A stretch of 64,000 nt of DNA from Actinomycetota bacterium (lineage in GTDB: Bacteria; Actinomycetota; Acidimicrobiia; Acidimicrobiales; CADCSY01), in contig ML178737.1 in the NCBI GenBank assembly GCA_004366205.1, positions 1-64,000 of the forward strand. The letters are read 5' to 3'. Shown in pieces: positions 15,705-22,863 of this stretch. Made by a program: the position numbers and the translations under genes. Within the stretch, counting starts at the first letter, position 1, and each line of letters opens with the position of its first letter. The notes under the pieces are model-generated. The model ran no database searches, was not told the origin of the DNA, and saw only the letters and a program-made list of their open reading frames with translations.

Positions 15705-16954
15705 GCCTGCGCTTCGGCGTGTTCTTCGCGCCGTTCCACCCCGTGGGGCAGAACCCCACCCTCGCCCTCGAGTACGACCTCGAGCGCACGGTCGAGCTCG
15801 ACCGGCTCGGCTTCGACGAGGTCTGGTTCGGCGAGCACCACTCGGGCGGCTACGAGCTCATCGGCTGTCCCGAGATCTTCATCGCCGCGGCCGCCGAGCG
15901 CACCAAGCACATCAGGCTGGGCACCGGCGTCGTGTCGCTGCCGTACCACCACCCGTGGCTGGTGGCCGACCGCATCTGCTTGCTCGACCACCTGACCCGA
16001 GGCCGCGTCATCTTCGGCACCGGCCCCGGCGCCCTGCCCACCGACGCCTACATCATGGGCATCGACCCGGTGGAGCAGCGCCGGATGATGGAGGAGTCGC
16101 TCGAGGCGATCCTCGCGTTGTTCCGAGGCGACGAGCCGGTGAGCCGGCAGACCGACTGGTTCACGCTGCGCGAGGGCCGTTTGCAGATGCGCCCCTACTC
16201 CAAGCCCCATCCCGAGGTGGCGGTGGCGGCGATGGTGTCGCCGTCTGGGCCCCGCCTCGCCGGCATCCACGGCGTGTCGCTGCTGTCGCTGTCGATGTCG
16301 GTCGCCGACGGCTTCGCCGCCATCGGCAAGGCGTGGGGCGTGGTCGAGGAGATGGCCAAGAAGCACGGCCAGCCCCAACCCGACCGCGACACGTGGCGGG
16401 TGCTCGGCACCATGCACCTGGCCGAGACGAAGGACCAGGCCATCGAGGACTGCACCCACGGCCTCGAGGACTTCGCCAACTACTTCGGCGGGGGCGCCGG
16501 GTTCGTGCCCCTGGCCAACCAGGTCGACGGCGGCCCGTCGTCGCCCCGCGAGTACGTCGAGGCGTACGCCGAGTCGGGCAACGTGGTGATCGGCACGCCC
16601 GCCGACGCCATCGCCTACATCGAGGGCCTGCTCGACCAGTCCGGCGGGTTCGGCACGTTCCTCATGCTCGGCCACGACTGGGCCGGCCCGGCGGCCACGA
16701 TGAGCTCCTACCGGCTGTTCGCCCGCGAGGTGATGCCCCACTTCCAGGGACAGCTGGCGGCGCCCCGGACCTCGCACGAGTGGGCCACCGGCAAGCGGGC
16801 CGAGATCTTCGGCCGGGCCGGGCAGGCGATCATGCAGGCGGTGCAGTCCCACGTGGCCGAGCAGGACCAGTCCGCCACGGGCAACGGCGCGCCTGGTGAC
16901 CAGGCCGCCGCCGGCAGCGGCTCCGAGCGGGCCGGCGCCGGGAAGGACGAGTGA
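15701..16954 (+). CDS. LLM class flavin-dependent monooxygenase, limonene monooxygenase-like
   Basis: The 417-residue protein is a luciferase-like TIM-barrel enzyme. The run RFGVFFAPFHP, then DEVWFGEHHSGGYELI, LGTGVVSLPYHHP and GTGPGALPTDAYIMGID match, from memory, the branch that contains limonene 1,2-monooxygenase (LimB). Enzymes of this branch epoxidise alkenes or oxidise ketones with reduced flavin. The last 35 residues are low in complexity (AGSGSERAGAGKDE). The GTG start overlaps the epoxide hydrolase stop by 4 bp. With an epoxide hydrolase before it and two dehydrogenases after it, it most likely makes the epoxide. No flavin reductase gene is in the operon. Confidence 0.85.
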   Translation: MSLRFGVFFAPFHPVGQNPTLALEYDLERTVELDRLGFDEVWFGEHHSGGYELIGCPEIFIAAAAERTKHIRLGTGVVSLPYHHPWLVADRICLLDHLTRGRVIFGTGPGALPTDAYIMGIDPVEQRRMMEESLEAILALFRGDEPVSRQTDWFTLREGRLQMRPYSKPHPEVAVAAMVSPSGPRLAGIHGVSLLSLSMSVADGFAAIGKAWGVVEEMAKKHGQPQPDRDTWRVLGTMHLAETKDQAIEDCTHGLEDFANYFGGGAGFVPLANQVDGGPSSPREYVEAYAESGNVVIGTPADAIAYIEGLLDQSGGFGTFLMLGHDWAGPAATMSSYRLFAREVMPHFQGQLAAPRTSHEWATGKRAEIFGRAGQAIMQAVQSHVAEQDQSATGNGAPGDQAAAGSGSERAGAGKDE

Positions 16955-18006
16955 TGCGCGCCGCGGTGCTGCGCTCGGGCGAGATCCTCGTGCGCGACGA
17001 CGTGCCCGAGCCCGAGCCGGGCCTGGGGCAGGTGCTCGTCCAGGTGAAGGCCTGCGGGATCTGCGGGTCGGACCTGCACTTCGCCAAGCACGGCAAGGAG
17101 ATGCTCGAGCTGGGTCGCCAGATGGAAGGCATGCCCCAGATGGGCGGCGGCGGGGACGGGCGGGGTGACATCGACCTCGACCGGGACGTGTACATGGGCC
17201 ACGAGTTCGCGGCCGAGATCCTCGAGGCCGGCCCCGACACCGAGACCCTCCCCCCAGGCACGATCGTGACGTCGATCCCGGTGCTTTTGGGCATGGACGG
17301 CATCACGCCGATCGTCTACAGCAACACGGTGAAGGCGGGCTACGGCGAGCGGATGCTGCTGTCGGCCCCGATGCTGCTCGAGGTCCCCAACGGCCTCGAC
17401 CCCCGGCACGCGGCGCTCACCGAACCGATGGCCGTGGGCCTGCACGCCGTGAACCGCTCGCGCATCACCGCCGGCGAGGGTGCGCTGGTGCTGGGCTGCG
17501 GGCCCGTGGGCCTCGCTGTCATCGCCGCCCTGAAGCTGCAGGCCATCGAGCCGATCGTGGCCGCCGACTTCTCGCCGGCACGCCGGCGCATCGCCAGCGA
17601 GATGGGCGCCCACGAGGTCGTCGACCCCGCCAGCGAGGCGGCGTTCGACGCGTGGAAGCGAGCCGGCGGCGGCCGCCCGCTCGTGGTCTTCGAGGCCATC
17701 GGCGTGCCCGGCGTCATCAACGAGATCATGCGCGCCGCCCCCGCCCAGAGCCGGGTGGTCGTGGTCGGCGTGTGCATGGAGACCGACTCGATCACGCCGT
17801 TCTTCGGGATCAGCAAGGAGCTGAGCATCCAGTTCGCCCTCGGCTACGACCCGATGGAGTTCTCGGGCACCCTGCGGGCCATCGCCGAAGGCGAGATCGA
17901 CGTGACGCCGATGATCACCGGCGAGGTCGACCTCGACGGCGTGCCCGGCGCCTTCGAGGAGCTCGGCAACCCCGAGCGCCACTGCAAGATCCTGGTGGTC
18001 CCGTGA
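16954..18006 (+). CDS. Zinc-dependent alcohol dehydrogenase (MDR family)
   Basis: The 350-residue protein has catalytic zinc ligands C37 (in CGICGSD) and H83/E84 (in GHE) and an NAD-binding GCGPVGLAV. The four-cysteine structural zinc lobe found in many medium-chain dehydrogenases is absent; the corresponding region (SIPVLLGMDGITPI) has no cysteine. It should oxidise a secondary alcohol, plausibly the diol made by the upstream hydrolase. The ATG overlaps the previous stop by one base (TGATG) and follows GGAAGGA. A GTG one codon earlier is an alternative. Confidence 0.88.
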   Translation: MRAAVLRSGEILVRDDVPEPEPGLGQVLVQVKACGICGSDLHFAKHGKEMLELGRQMEGMPQMGGGGDGRGDIDLDRDVYMGHEFAAEILEAGPDTETLPPGTIVTSIPVLLGMDGITPIVYSNTVKAGYGERMLLSAPMLLEVPNGLDPRHAALTEPMAVGLHAVNRSRITAGEGALVLGCGPVGLAVIAALKLQAIEPIVAADFSPARRRIASEMGAHEVVDPASEAAFDAWKRAGGGRPLVVFEAIGVPGVINEIMRAAPAQSRVVVVGVCMETDSITPFFGISKELSIQFALGYDPMEFSGTLRAIAEGEIDVTPMITGEVDLDGVPGAFEELGNPERHCKILVVP

Positions 18007-18908
18007 TCGACGCCGCCACGCTGTCGGACCGGGCCCGACGGCTCGCCGCCGCCGTCGAGCCCGTGGCCGCGCAGGTGTACTTCTCGCCCGAGTGTCACGC
18101 CGCCTACGAGGCGCTCGGCTTCGGGCCCAGCCCGGCGACCACCGGCAACGGCGTGGCGCTGCCCGACGGACCGGCCTACTTCTGCAGCCGCGGCTCGGTG
18201 ATGGGTCAGGTGCCAGGGGAGCTGGTGGCGGCCGCCTTCGCCGTGTTCAACCCGGCCGTGGTCGTCCCGTCGGTGGCGGCGGGCTGGCGCCTCGCCGACG
18301 CCGCCACGATCTGCTCGGCCCGCACCGCCGGGGCGACCGCCCAGCTGGTGCGGATCCTCGGCGAGCGGCCCGAGGGCGTCGAGCGGGCCATCACGCTGCT
18401 CCGCCGTGCGACGGGACCGCTCCGGCCGGAGGGCAAGCCGCTCTTCGCCGGGCTGCGATCCTTGGGGTTCCCGGCCGACCCGGTGGGCGAGGTGTGGCGG
18501 CTCACCGACCTGTTGCGGGAGTACCGAGGCGACGCCCACACCGCCGCTTGGACGGTCGCCGGCTTCGACGCCACCGAGATCGGCCTGGTGACCGAGGCCT
18601 TCTGGGGTCTGCCGCTCCGCAGCTACGTGCGCACCCGGGCGTGGTCCGACGCCGAGCTCGACGCCGCCGAGGCCCGGCTGCGCGACCGGGGGCTGGTCGC
18701 GGGCGACGGGTTGAGCGACGCCGGCCGCCGGGCCCGCGAAGCCGTGGAGGCGGCGACCGACGCCCAGTGCCGCCCCGCCGTCGAGGCCCTGGGCGACGAC
18801 CTCGACGAGCTCGTCGACATCCTCGTCCCGTGGGGGGCGGCCATCCGGGAGGCCGGCGGCTACCTGCCCGACGGCCCCCACGAGCTGGCGCAGCGGGCGG
18901 CGTCGTGA
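18003..18908 (+). CDS. SCO6745-family protein
   Basis: The 301-residue protein resembles the SCO6745 family of Actinobacteria: helical N-terminal part with YFSPECHAAYEALGF, then YFCSRGSVMGQV, and a C-terminal winged-helix-like region with RLRDRGLVAGDGLSDAG. The biochemical role of this family is not established; it often travels with F420/LLM oxidoreductases and catabolic operons. Here it overlaps both neighbours by 4 bp and is surely co-translated with them. It could be a sensor or an accessory factor. I assign no reaction. Confidence 0.75.
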   Translation: MIDAATLSDRARRLAAAVEPVAAQVYFSPECHAAYEALGFGPSPATTGNGVALPDGPAYFCSRGSVMGQVPGELVAAAFAVFNPAVVVPSVAAGWRLADAATICSARTAGATAQLVRILGERPEGVERAITLLRRATGPLRPEGKPLFAGLRSLGFPADPVGEVWRLTDLLREYRGDAHTAAWTVAGFDATEIGLVTEAFWGLPLRSYVRTRAWSDAELDAAEARLRDRGLVAGDGLSDAGRRAREAVEAATDAQCRPAVEALGDDLDELVDILVPWGAAIREAGGYLPDGPHELAQRAAS

Positions 18909-19789
18909 GCACCCCCACCCCCACCCCCAGCCCCAGCGCCGGCGACCCGGCGGGCGGCCAGCGGTTCGCCGGGGTCGTCGCGCTCGTCACCGGCGCCGCC
19001 CGACCGCGGGGCATCGGTCGCGCCACGGCCCTGCGTCTCGCCGAGGGCGGCGCGGACGTGGCGTGCCTCGACATCGCCCGGCCCTACGACGACGCCCCGG
19101 CCCACGCCACAGCGAGCACCGACGACCTCGACAGCGTTGTCGCCGCCATCGAGGCGCTCGGCCGGCGAGCGGTGGCCGTGCGCGCCGACGTGTCCGATGC
19201 CGAGCAGGTCGAGGCCGCCGTCGCCGCCGCCTCCGAGGCGCTCGGCACGATCACCGCGGTGGCGAACGTCGCCGGTGGCAGCGGGGTGGGCTTCGGCCTC
19301 GGCCCCCTCCTGAGCCTGCCCGAGCGCGAGTTCCGGCGGGTGCTGGACGTGAACCTCGTCGGCACCTGGCTGGTGTCGCGCGCCTGCGCCCAGCGCATGG
19401 TCGACGCCGGTGTCCCCGGCCGCATCTGCAACGTCTCGAGCCAGGCGGGCAAGCGGGCGTTCCCGATGCTCGGCGCCTACTGCGCCGCCAAAGCGGCCGT
19501 CATCATGCTCACCCAGTCGATGGCCACCGAACTGGGCTCAGCGGGCATCTCGGTGAACGCCGTGTGCCCCGGGACGGTCGACACCGACCTGGTGAACCCG
19601 AACGGGATGTTCGAGACGATGCTCGGCGGCGCCGAGAACATGCGGGCCTGGATCGAGCGCGAGATCCCGCTCGGACGGCTCCAGACCGCCGACGAGATCG
19701 CGGCGGCGATCTGCTGGCTCCTCTCCGACGACGCCCGGGGCGTCACGGGTGAGGCTGTCAACGTCAGCGCGGGCCAGACGATGGTTTGA
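18905..19789 (+). CDS. Short-chain dehydrogenase with mycofactocin-type insertion
   Basis: The 294-residue SDR has the cofactor motif TGAARPRGIG (29-38), NVAG, the active-site serine in NVSSQAG and YCAAK (Y192, K196). After the second strand it carries an extra segment (about residues 58-75, IARPYDDAPAHATASTDD) before the helix DLDSVVAAIEALGRR. An insertion here with a related pattern is characteristic of mycofactocin-coupled SDRs, which hold NAD tightly and pass electrons to mycofactocin. No mft genes lie in this window. It is the last gene of the operon, overlapping its neighbour by 4 bp and ending in a hairpin. It probably oxidises the diol or ketol product. Confidence 0.85.
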   Translation: MSTPTPTPSPSAGDPAGGQRFAGVVALVTGAARPRGIGRATALRLAEGGADVACLDIARPYDDAPAHATASTDDLDSVVAAIEALGRRAVAVRADVSDAEQVEAAVAAASEALGTITAVANVAGGSGVGFGLGPLLSLPEREFRRVLDVNLVGTWLVSRACAQRMVDAGVPGRICNVSSQAGKRAFPMLGAYCAAKAAVIMLTQSMATELGSAGISVNAVCPGTVDTDLVNPNGMFETMLGGAENMRAWIEREIPLGRLQTADEIAAAICWLLSDDARGVTGEAVNVSAGQTMV

Positions 19790-19809
19790 CCCGTACCCAG
19801 ACGGGTCAA
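19786..19809 (+). terminator. Hairpin at the end of the epoxide hydrolase operon
   Basis: Perfect 9-bp arms TTGACCCGT and ACGGGTCAA enclose ACCCAG. The stem includes the stop codon of the SDR gene and is followed by TTCGCTC, with no true T-run. It fits a compact actinobacterial terminator and argues against using the TTG at 19786 as the start of the next gene. Confidence 0.6.
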
Positions 19810-19848
19810 TTCGCTCAAGCCCCACGGCGGCCCGTCGATCATCGGTGG

Positions 19849-21489
19849 ATGGAACACGGCGTGCGCTCCGATGACGAGGCGCGGGTGCTCGACGCCGCCC
19901 TGCGGGCGCTGCTCGACCAGCGGCCCGACGCCCTCGTCGCCGCCATCAACCCCGAGGGGCTGTTCGTCACCGCCCCACCCGAGGCCCCGTTCGGCCGGCA
20001 TCCGGTGGCCCAGGCGAGATCGGCGCTCGACCTCGTGCAACGCAGCGAGACCATGAAGGTCATCGAGGCCTGGGAGCGGGCCCGAGCCGAGGGCGGCACC
20101 CACGTGCAGGTGCGCCTCGCCGGTGACCAGGCCGGGTTCGCACAGCTCCACTTCTTCGACGTGAGCCCGCTGTACGGCGTCTACGTGGGTGTCCTGGTCC
20201 CCCTCGACGGTTCCGGCGCCCAGCTCGACGAGATCGCCGCCATCCCGGCGCCCCCACCTCGCCTGTGCCGGGTGCGCAAGGACGAGCTGGCCCGGGTCCT
20301 CTGGGTCGACGACGCCGCCACGGCCATGCTCGGCTGGACCCGGGACGAGCTGATGACCCGGCGCTCGCTCGACTTCATCCACCCCGACGACCACGAGGTC
20401 GCCATCGGCACGTGGATGGAGGTGCTGGCGAACCCGGGGGGCACGTGCCGGACCCGGGTGCGCCACCAGCACCGGGACGGGCGCTGGCTGTGGGTCGAGA
20501 TCGCCAACCGCAACGCCCTCGACGACCCGGACCAGGGCTACATCGAAGCCGAGATGTTCGACATCACCGAGGAGATGGAGGCGCACGAAGCCGTCCGGGC
20601 CAGCGAGCAGCTGCTGCGCCGGCTCGCCGAGACCCTTCCCGTCGGTGTCGTGCAGTTCGACACCACCCCGCGGATCCGGTACGCCAACGACGCGCTCTAC
20701 GAGATCCTCGGCCTGAGCCGGGAGGCGACCGAGGAGGACATGTTCGGCTGCGTGGTCGAAGGCACCGACGTGATCGTCGCGGTGACCGAGGTCCTGGCGG
20801 GCCGCGACATCGACCTCGACGTGCGGATCGACCGCGCCGACGGCTCGGGACGGCGCCACTGCACGGTCGCCCTGCGCGCCTTGACCGACAGCAGCGGGGA
20901 GGTGACCGGAGCCGTGGCCTGCATGACCGACGTGACCGACGACGTCCGCCTCCGGGCCGAGCTCGAGCGCCGCGCCTCCCACGACCCGCTGACCTCCTGC
21001 GTGAACCGCGCGACGGTGATGGCGATGCTCGAGCAGGCCCTGGACGCCGAGGGCGCCGAGATCGCCGCCGTGTTCGTGGACCTCGACGACTTCAAGGCCG
21101 TGAACGACCGGCTCGGCCACGCCGTGGGGGACGCCGTGCTGGTGGCCGTGGGCGAGCGGCTCCGTCGCGCCGTGCGGGAAGGCGACGTGGTGGGCCGCCT
21201 CGGCGGCGACGAGTTCCTGCTGGTCTGCCGCGGGGTGGGCGACGGCGCCACCGCGCAGGAGCTCGGGGCGCGGGTCGCGGCCTCGCTGCGGGCGCCGGTC
21301 GAGCTCCACGGTCACCGCGTCGAGCCCCGGGCGAGCGTGGGCGTGGCGTGGGCCGGTGAGTCGGGCACGACCGACGCGGAGGCGCTGGTGGCCCGGGCCG
21401 ACCAGGCCATGTACCGCTCGAAGCGCAACGCTGGCGGGAAGCCCGTGCTCGCCGGCAGCACGCCGCCCGCCCCCGGCACAGCCGCCTGA
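19849..21489 (+). CDS. Diguanylate cyclase with two PAS domains
   Basis: The 546-residue cytosolic protein has an N-terminal region of unknown type (1-130), two PAS domains (about 140-255, with FIHPDDH, and 260-370) and a GGDEF domain. The catalytic motif GGDEF lies at 452-456. A canonical inhibitory site (RxxD, here REGD) sits exactly five residues before it, so product feedback by c-di-GMP is expected. No EAL domain is present. It should make c-di-GMP in response to a small-molecule or redox signal. The ATG at 19849 avoids the terminator hairpin; its ribosome binding site is weak. Confidence 0.88.
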   Translation: MEHGVRSDDEARVLDAALRALLDQRPDALVAAINPEGLFVTAPPEAPFGRHPVAQARSALDLVQRSETMKVIEAWERARAEGGTHVQVRLAGDQAGFAQLHFFDVSPLYGVYVGVLVPLDGSGAQLDEIAAIPAPPPRLCRVRKDELARVLWVDDAATAMLGWTRDELMTRRSLDFIHPDDHEVAIGTWMEVLANPGGTCRTRVRHQHRDGRWLWVEIANRNALDDPDQGYIEAEMFDITEEMEAHEAVRASEQLLRRLAETLPVGVVQFDTTPRIRYANDALYEILGLSREATEEDMFGCVVEGTDVIVAVTEVLAGRDIDLDVRIDRADGSGRRHCTVALRALTDSSGEVTGAVACMTDVTDDVRLRAELERRASHDPLTSCVNRATVMAMLEQALDAEGAEIAAVFVDLDDFKAVNDRLGHAVGDAVLVAVGERLRRAVREGDVVGRLGGDEFLLVCRGVGDGATAQELGARVAASLRAPVELHGHRVEPRASVGVAWAGESGTTDAEALVARADQAMYRSKRNAGGKPVLAGSTPPAPGTAA

Positions 21490-21608
21490 CGGTCCGGCGG
21501 CAGGGGTCCTGGCGGCGATGGTCGGCCAACGGTCCCGAGGCCGGTCGCCGTGGGCCTCGGCGACGGCCAACCCGTGGGTCTCGACGAGGTCAGCTGTGGG
21601 GTCGCCGG

Positions 21609-22355
21609 TCAGCTGTGGGTCTCGACGAAGTTCAGGATCCGGCGCCAGGCGTCGTCGCAGGCCTCGGCGTGCTGGTCGAAGGCGCGGTCGAAGAAGCTGT
21701 GGGGCGCGTCCGCGTAGACGTGCAGCTCCACGCTCCCGCCTGCGGCCTCGACGTCGACGGCGAAGCGCTCGACCTCCTCGACGGGCGTGAAGTCCTGACC
21801 GGCGGCCAGCACGAGCAGCGGGGCCTTCATGTCGGGGATCCGGTGGGCGATGCGTGAAGGCACGCCGTAGAACCCGATGCAACCGGCGAGGTCGTGACCG
21901 GCCGCGGCCTGGGCCCAGGAGAGGCCGCCACCCATGCAGAACCCGACGGTGAACACCGACCGCACACCGGATGCCAGGCCCCGCAGCCAGGCGACGGCAG
22001 CGGCCACGTCGGCCTCGACCTGCTCGGGCTGCATCTGCGCCACGTGCTCGCGGAAGGGGAACTCCTCGCCGCGCTCGTCACCGCGCTCGACGACACCGGC
22101 CGTGCGACCGAAGTAGTCGATGGCGATGGCGTGCATGCCGGCCTCGGCGAACCGGACCGTCAGCTCCTCGTAGAAGGGGTGCAGCCCCCGCACGTCCGGC
22201 AGCACGACCATGCCCCGGCTCGATGGCGTGTCGGGGTGGGCGTAGTACGCGCCGAGCTCGGTGCCGTCGGCCGACGTCAGGGTCACCCGGCCCCGGTCCT
22301 CGGCACCGCCCCGGACGGGCGGCCGCGGTGGGCGGGCATCGTCTCCGTGACACAT
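21609..22355 (-). CDS. Dienelactone hydrolase family protein
   Basis: The 248-residue alpha/beta hydrolase carries the dienelactone hydrolase triad: C140 in GFCMGG, D188 in AGQDFTP and H219 in APHSFFDR. The N-terminal MCHGDDARPPxPP is a common start in actinobacterial members. These enzymes open dienelactones in chlorocatechol and protoanemonin pathways, or act as general esterases. The ATG follows GGGAGGTCCCGC. It diverges from the molybdenum hydroxylase genes with a 49-bp gap. In the 120 bp after its stop, a short stretch repeats its own 3' end and nothing else is seen. Confidence 0.88.
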   Translation of the reverse strand: MCHGDDARPPRPPVRGGAEDRGRVTLTSADGTELGAYYAHPDTPSSRGMVVLPDVRGLHPFYEELTVRFAEAGMHAIAIDYFGRTAGVVERGDERGEEFPFREHVAQMQPEQVEADVAAAVAWLRGLASGVRSVFTVGFCMGGGLSWAQAAAGHDLAGCIGFYGVPSRIAHRIPDMKAPLLVLAAGQDFTPVEEVERFAVDVEAAGGSVELHVYADAPHSFFDRAFDQHAEACDDAWRRILNFVETHS

Positions 22356-22390
22356 GCGGGACCTCCCGTCTCGGGTGCACGGTCAGGTCC

Positions 22391-22396
22391 TAGCAT
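22391..22396 (+). promoter_or_regulatory. Putative -10 element (leaderless) of the molybdenum hydroxylase operon
   Basis: TAGCAT ends eight bases before the ATG at 22405, the same spacing as at 14707, 35538 and 59358. No Shine-Dalgarno sequence lies in between. Confidence 0.45.
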
Positions 22397-22404
22397 CGGC
22401 GAGC

Positions 22405-22863
22405 ATGGGCCTGCCGCTCGAGGTGAACGGCGCGACCCGCGAGGTCCCGGCGCGACCCGACACGCCGCTGCTCTGGGCGCTCCGGGACCTCGGGCTCACG
22501 GCCGCCAAGTACGGCTGCGGGGCCGACCGGTGCGGCAGCTGCCGGGTCCTGGTCGGTGACGCGCCCGTCGCGTCGTGCCAGGTCGCGCTCGGGGACGTCA
22601 CTGCGCCGGTGAGCACCCTGGAGGCGCTCGTCGACACGCCCGAGGGCGAGCGCGTCGTCACCGCCCTGGCCGGCATCAACGCCGGCCAGTGCGCCTACTG
22701 CCTGCCGGGCATCGCCGTGACCCTGATCCACCTGGCGCGGCGGACGTCCCCACCCGACGAGGAGGAGCTGTTGCGGGCCCTCGACGCCCACCTGTGCCGC
22801 TGTGGGTCGCAGCCCCGCATCCTGCGGGCTGCCCGCCAGGCCCTCGGCGGGGGCCGGCAGTGA
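22405..22863 (+). CDS. [2Fe-2S] subunit of a xanthine oxidase family hydroxylase
   Basis: The 152-residue protein binds two [2Fe-2S] clusters: a plant-ferredoxin type with C38, C43, C46 and C58, and the family-specific helical type with C96, C99, C131 and C133. This is the small electron-transfer subunit of molybdenum hydroxylases such as isoquinoline 1-oxidoreductase and nicotinate or aldehyde dehydrogenases. It passes electrons from the molybdenum centre of the next gene's product to an external acceptor. The stop overlaps the next start by 4 bp. Confidence 0.9.
   Translation: MGLPLEVNGATREVPARPDTPLLWALRDLGLTAAKYGCGADRCGSCRVLVGDAPVASCQVALGDVTAPVSTLEALVDTPEGERVVTALAGINAGQCAYCLPGIAVTLIHLARRTSPPDEEELLRALDAHLCRCGSQPRILRAARQALGGGRQ

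Noticed and set aside
19786-19848. An earlier TTG start for the diguanylate cyclase
   Set aside because: The 9-bp terminator-like hairpin begins at this codon and covers the first eight codons, and the added residues have no conservation pattern. The ATG at 19849 is preferred.
21566-21632. Short direct repeat of the dienelactone hydrolase 3' end (GTGGGTCTCGACGA twice)
   Set aside because: It is too short and local to be a repeat element, probably a small slippage duplication.
19477-21882. An 801-codon minus-strand frame across the SDR and diguanylate cyclase genes
   Set aside because: It spans three real genes and intergenic sequence, with no domain pattern, so it is a compositional shadow.
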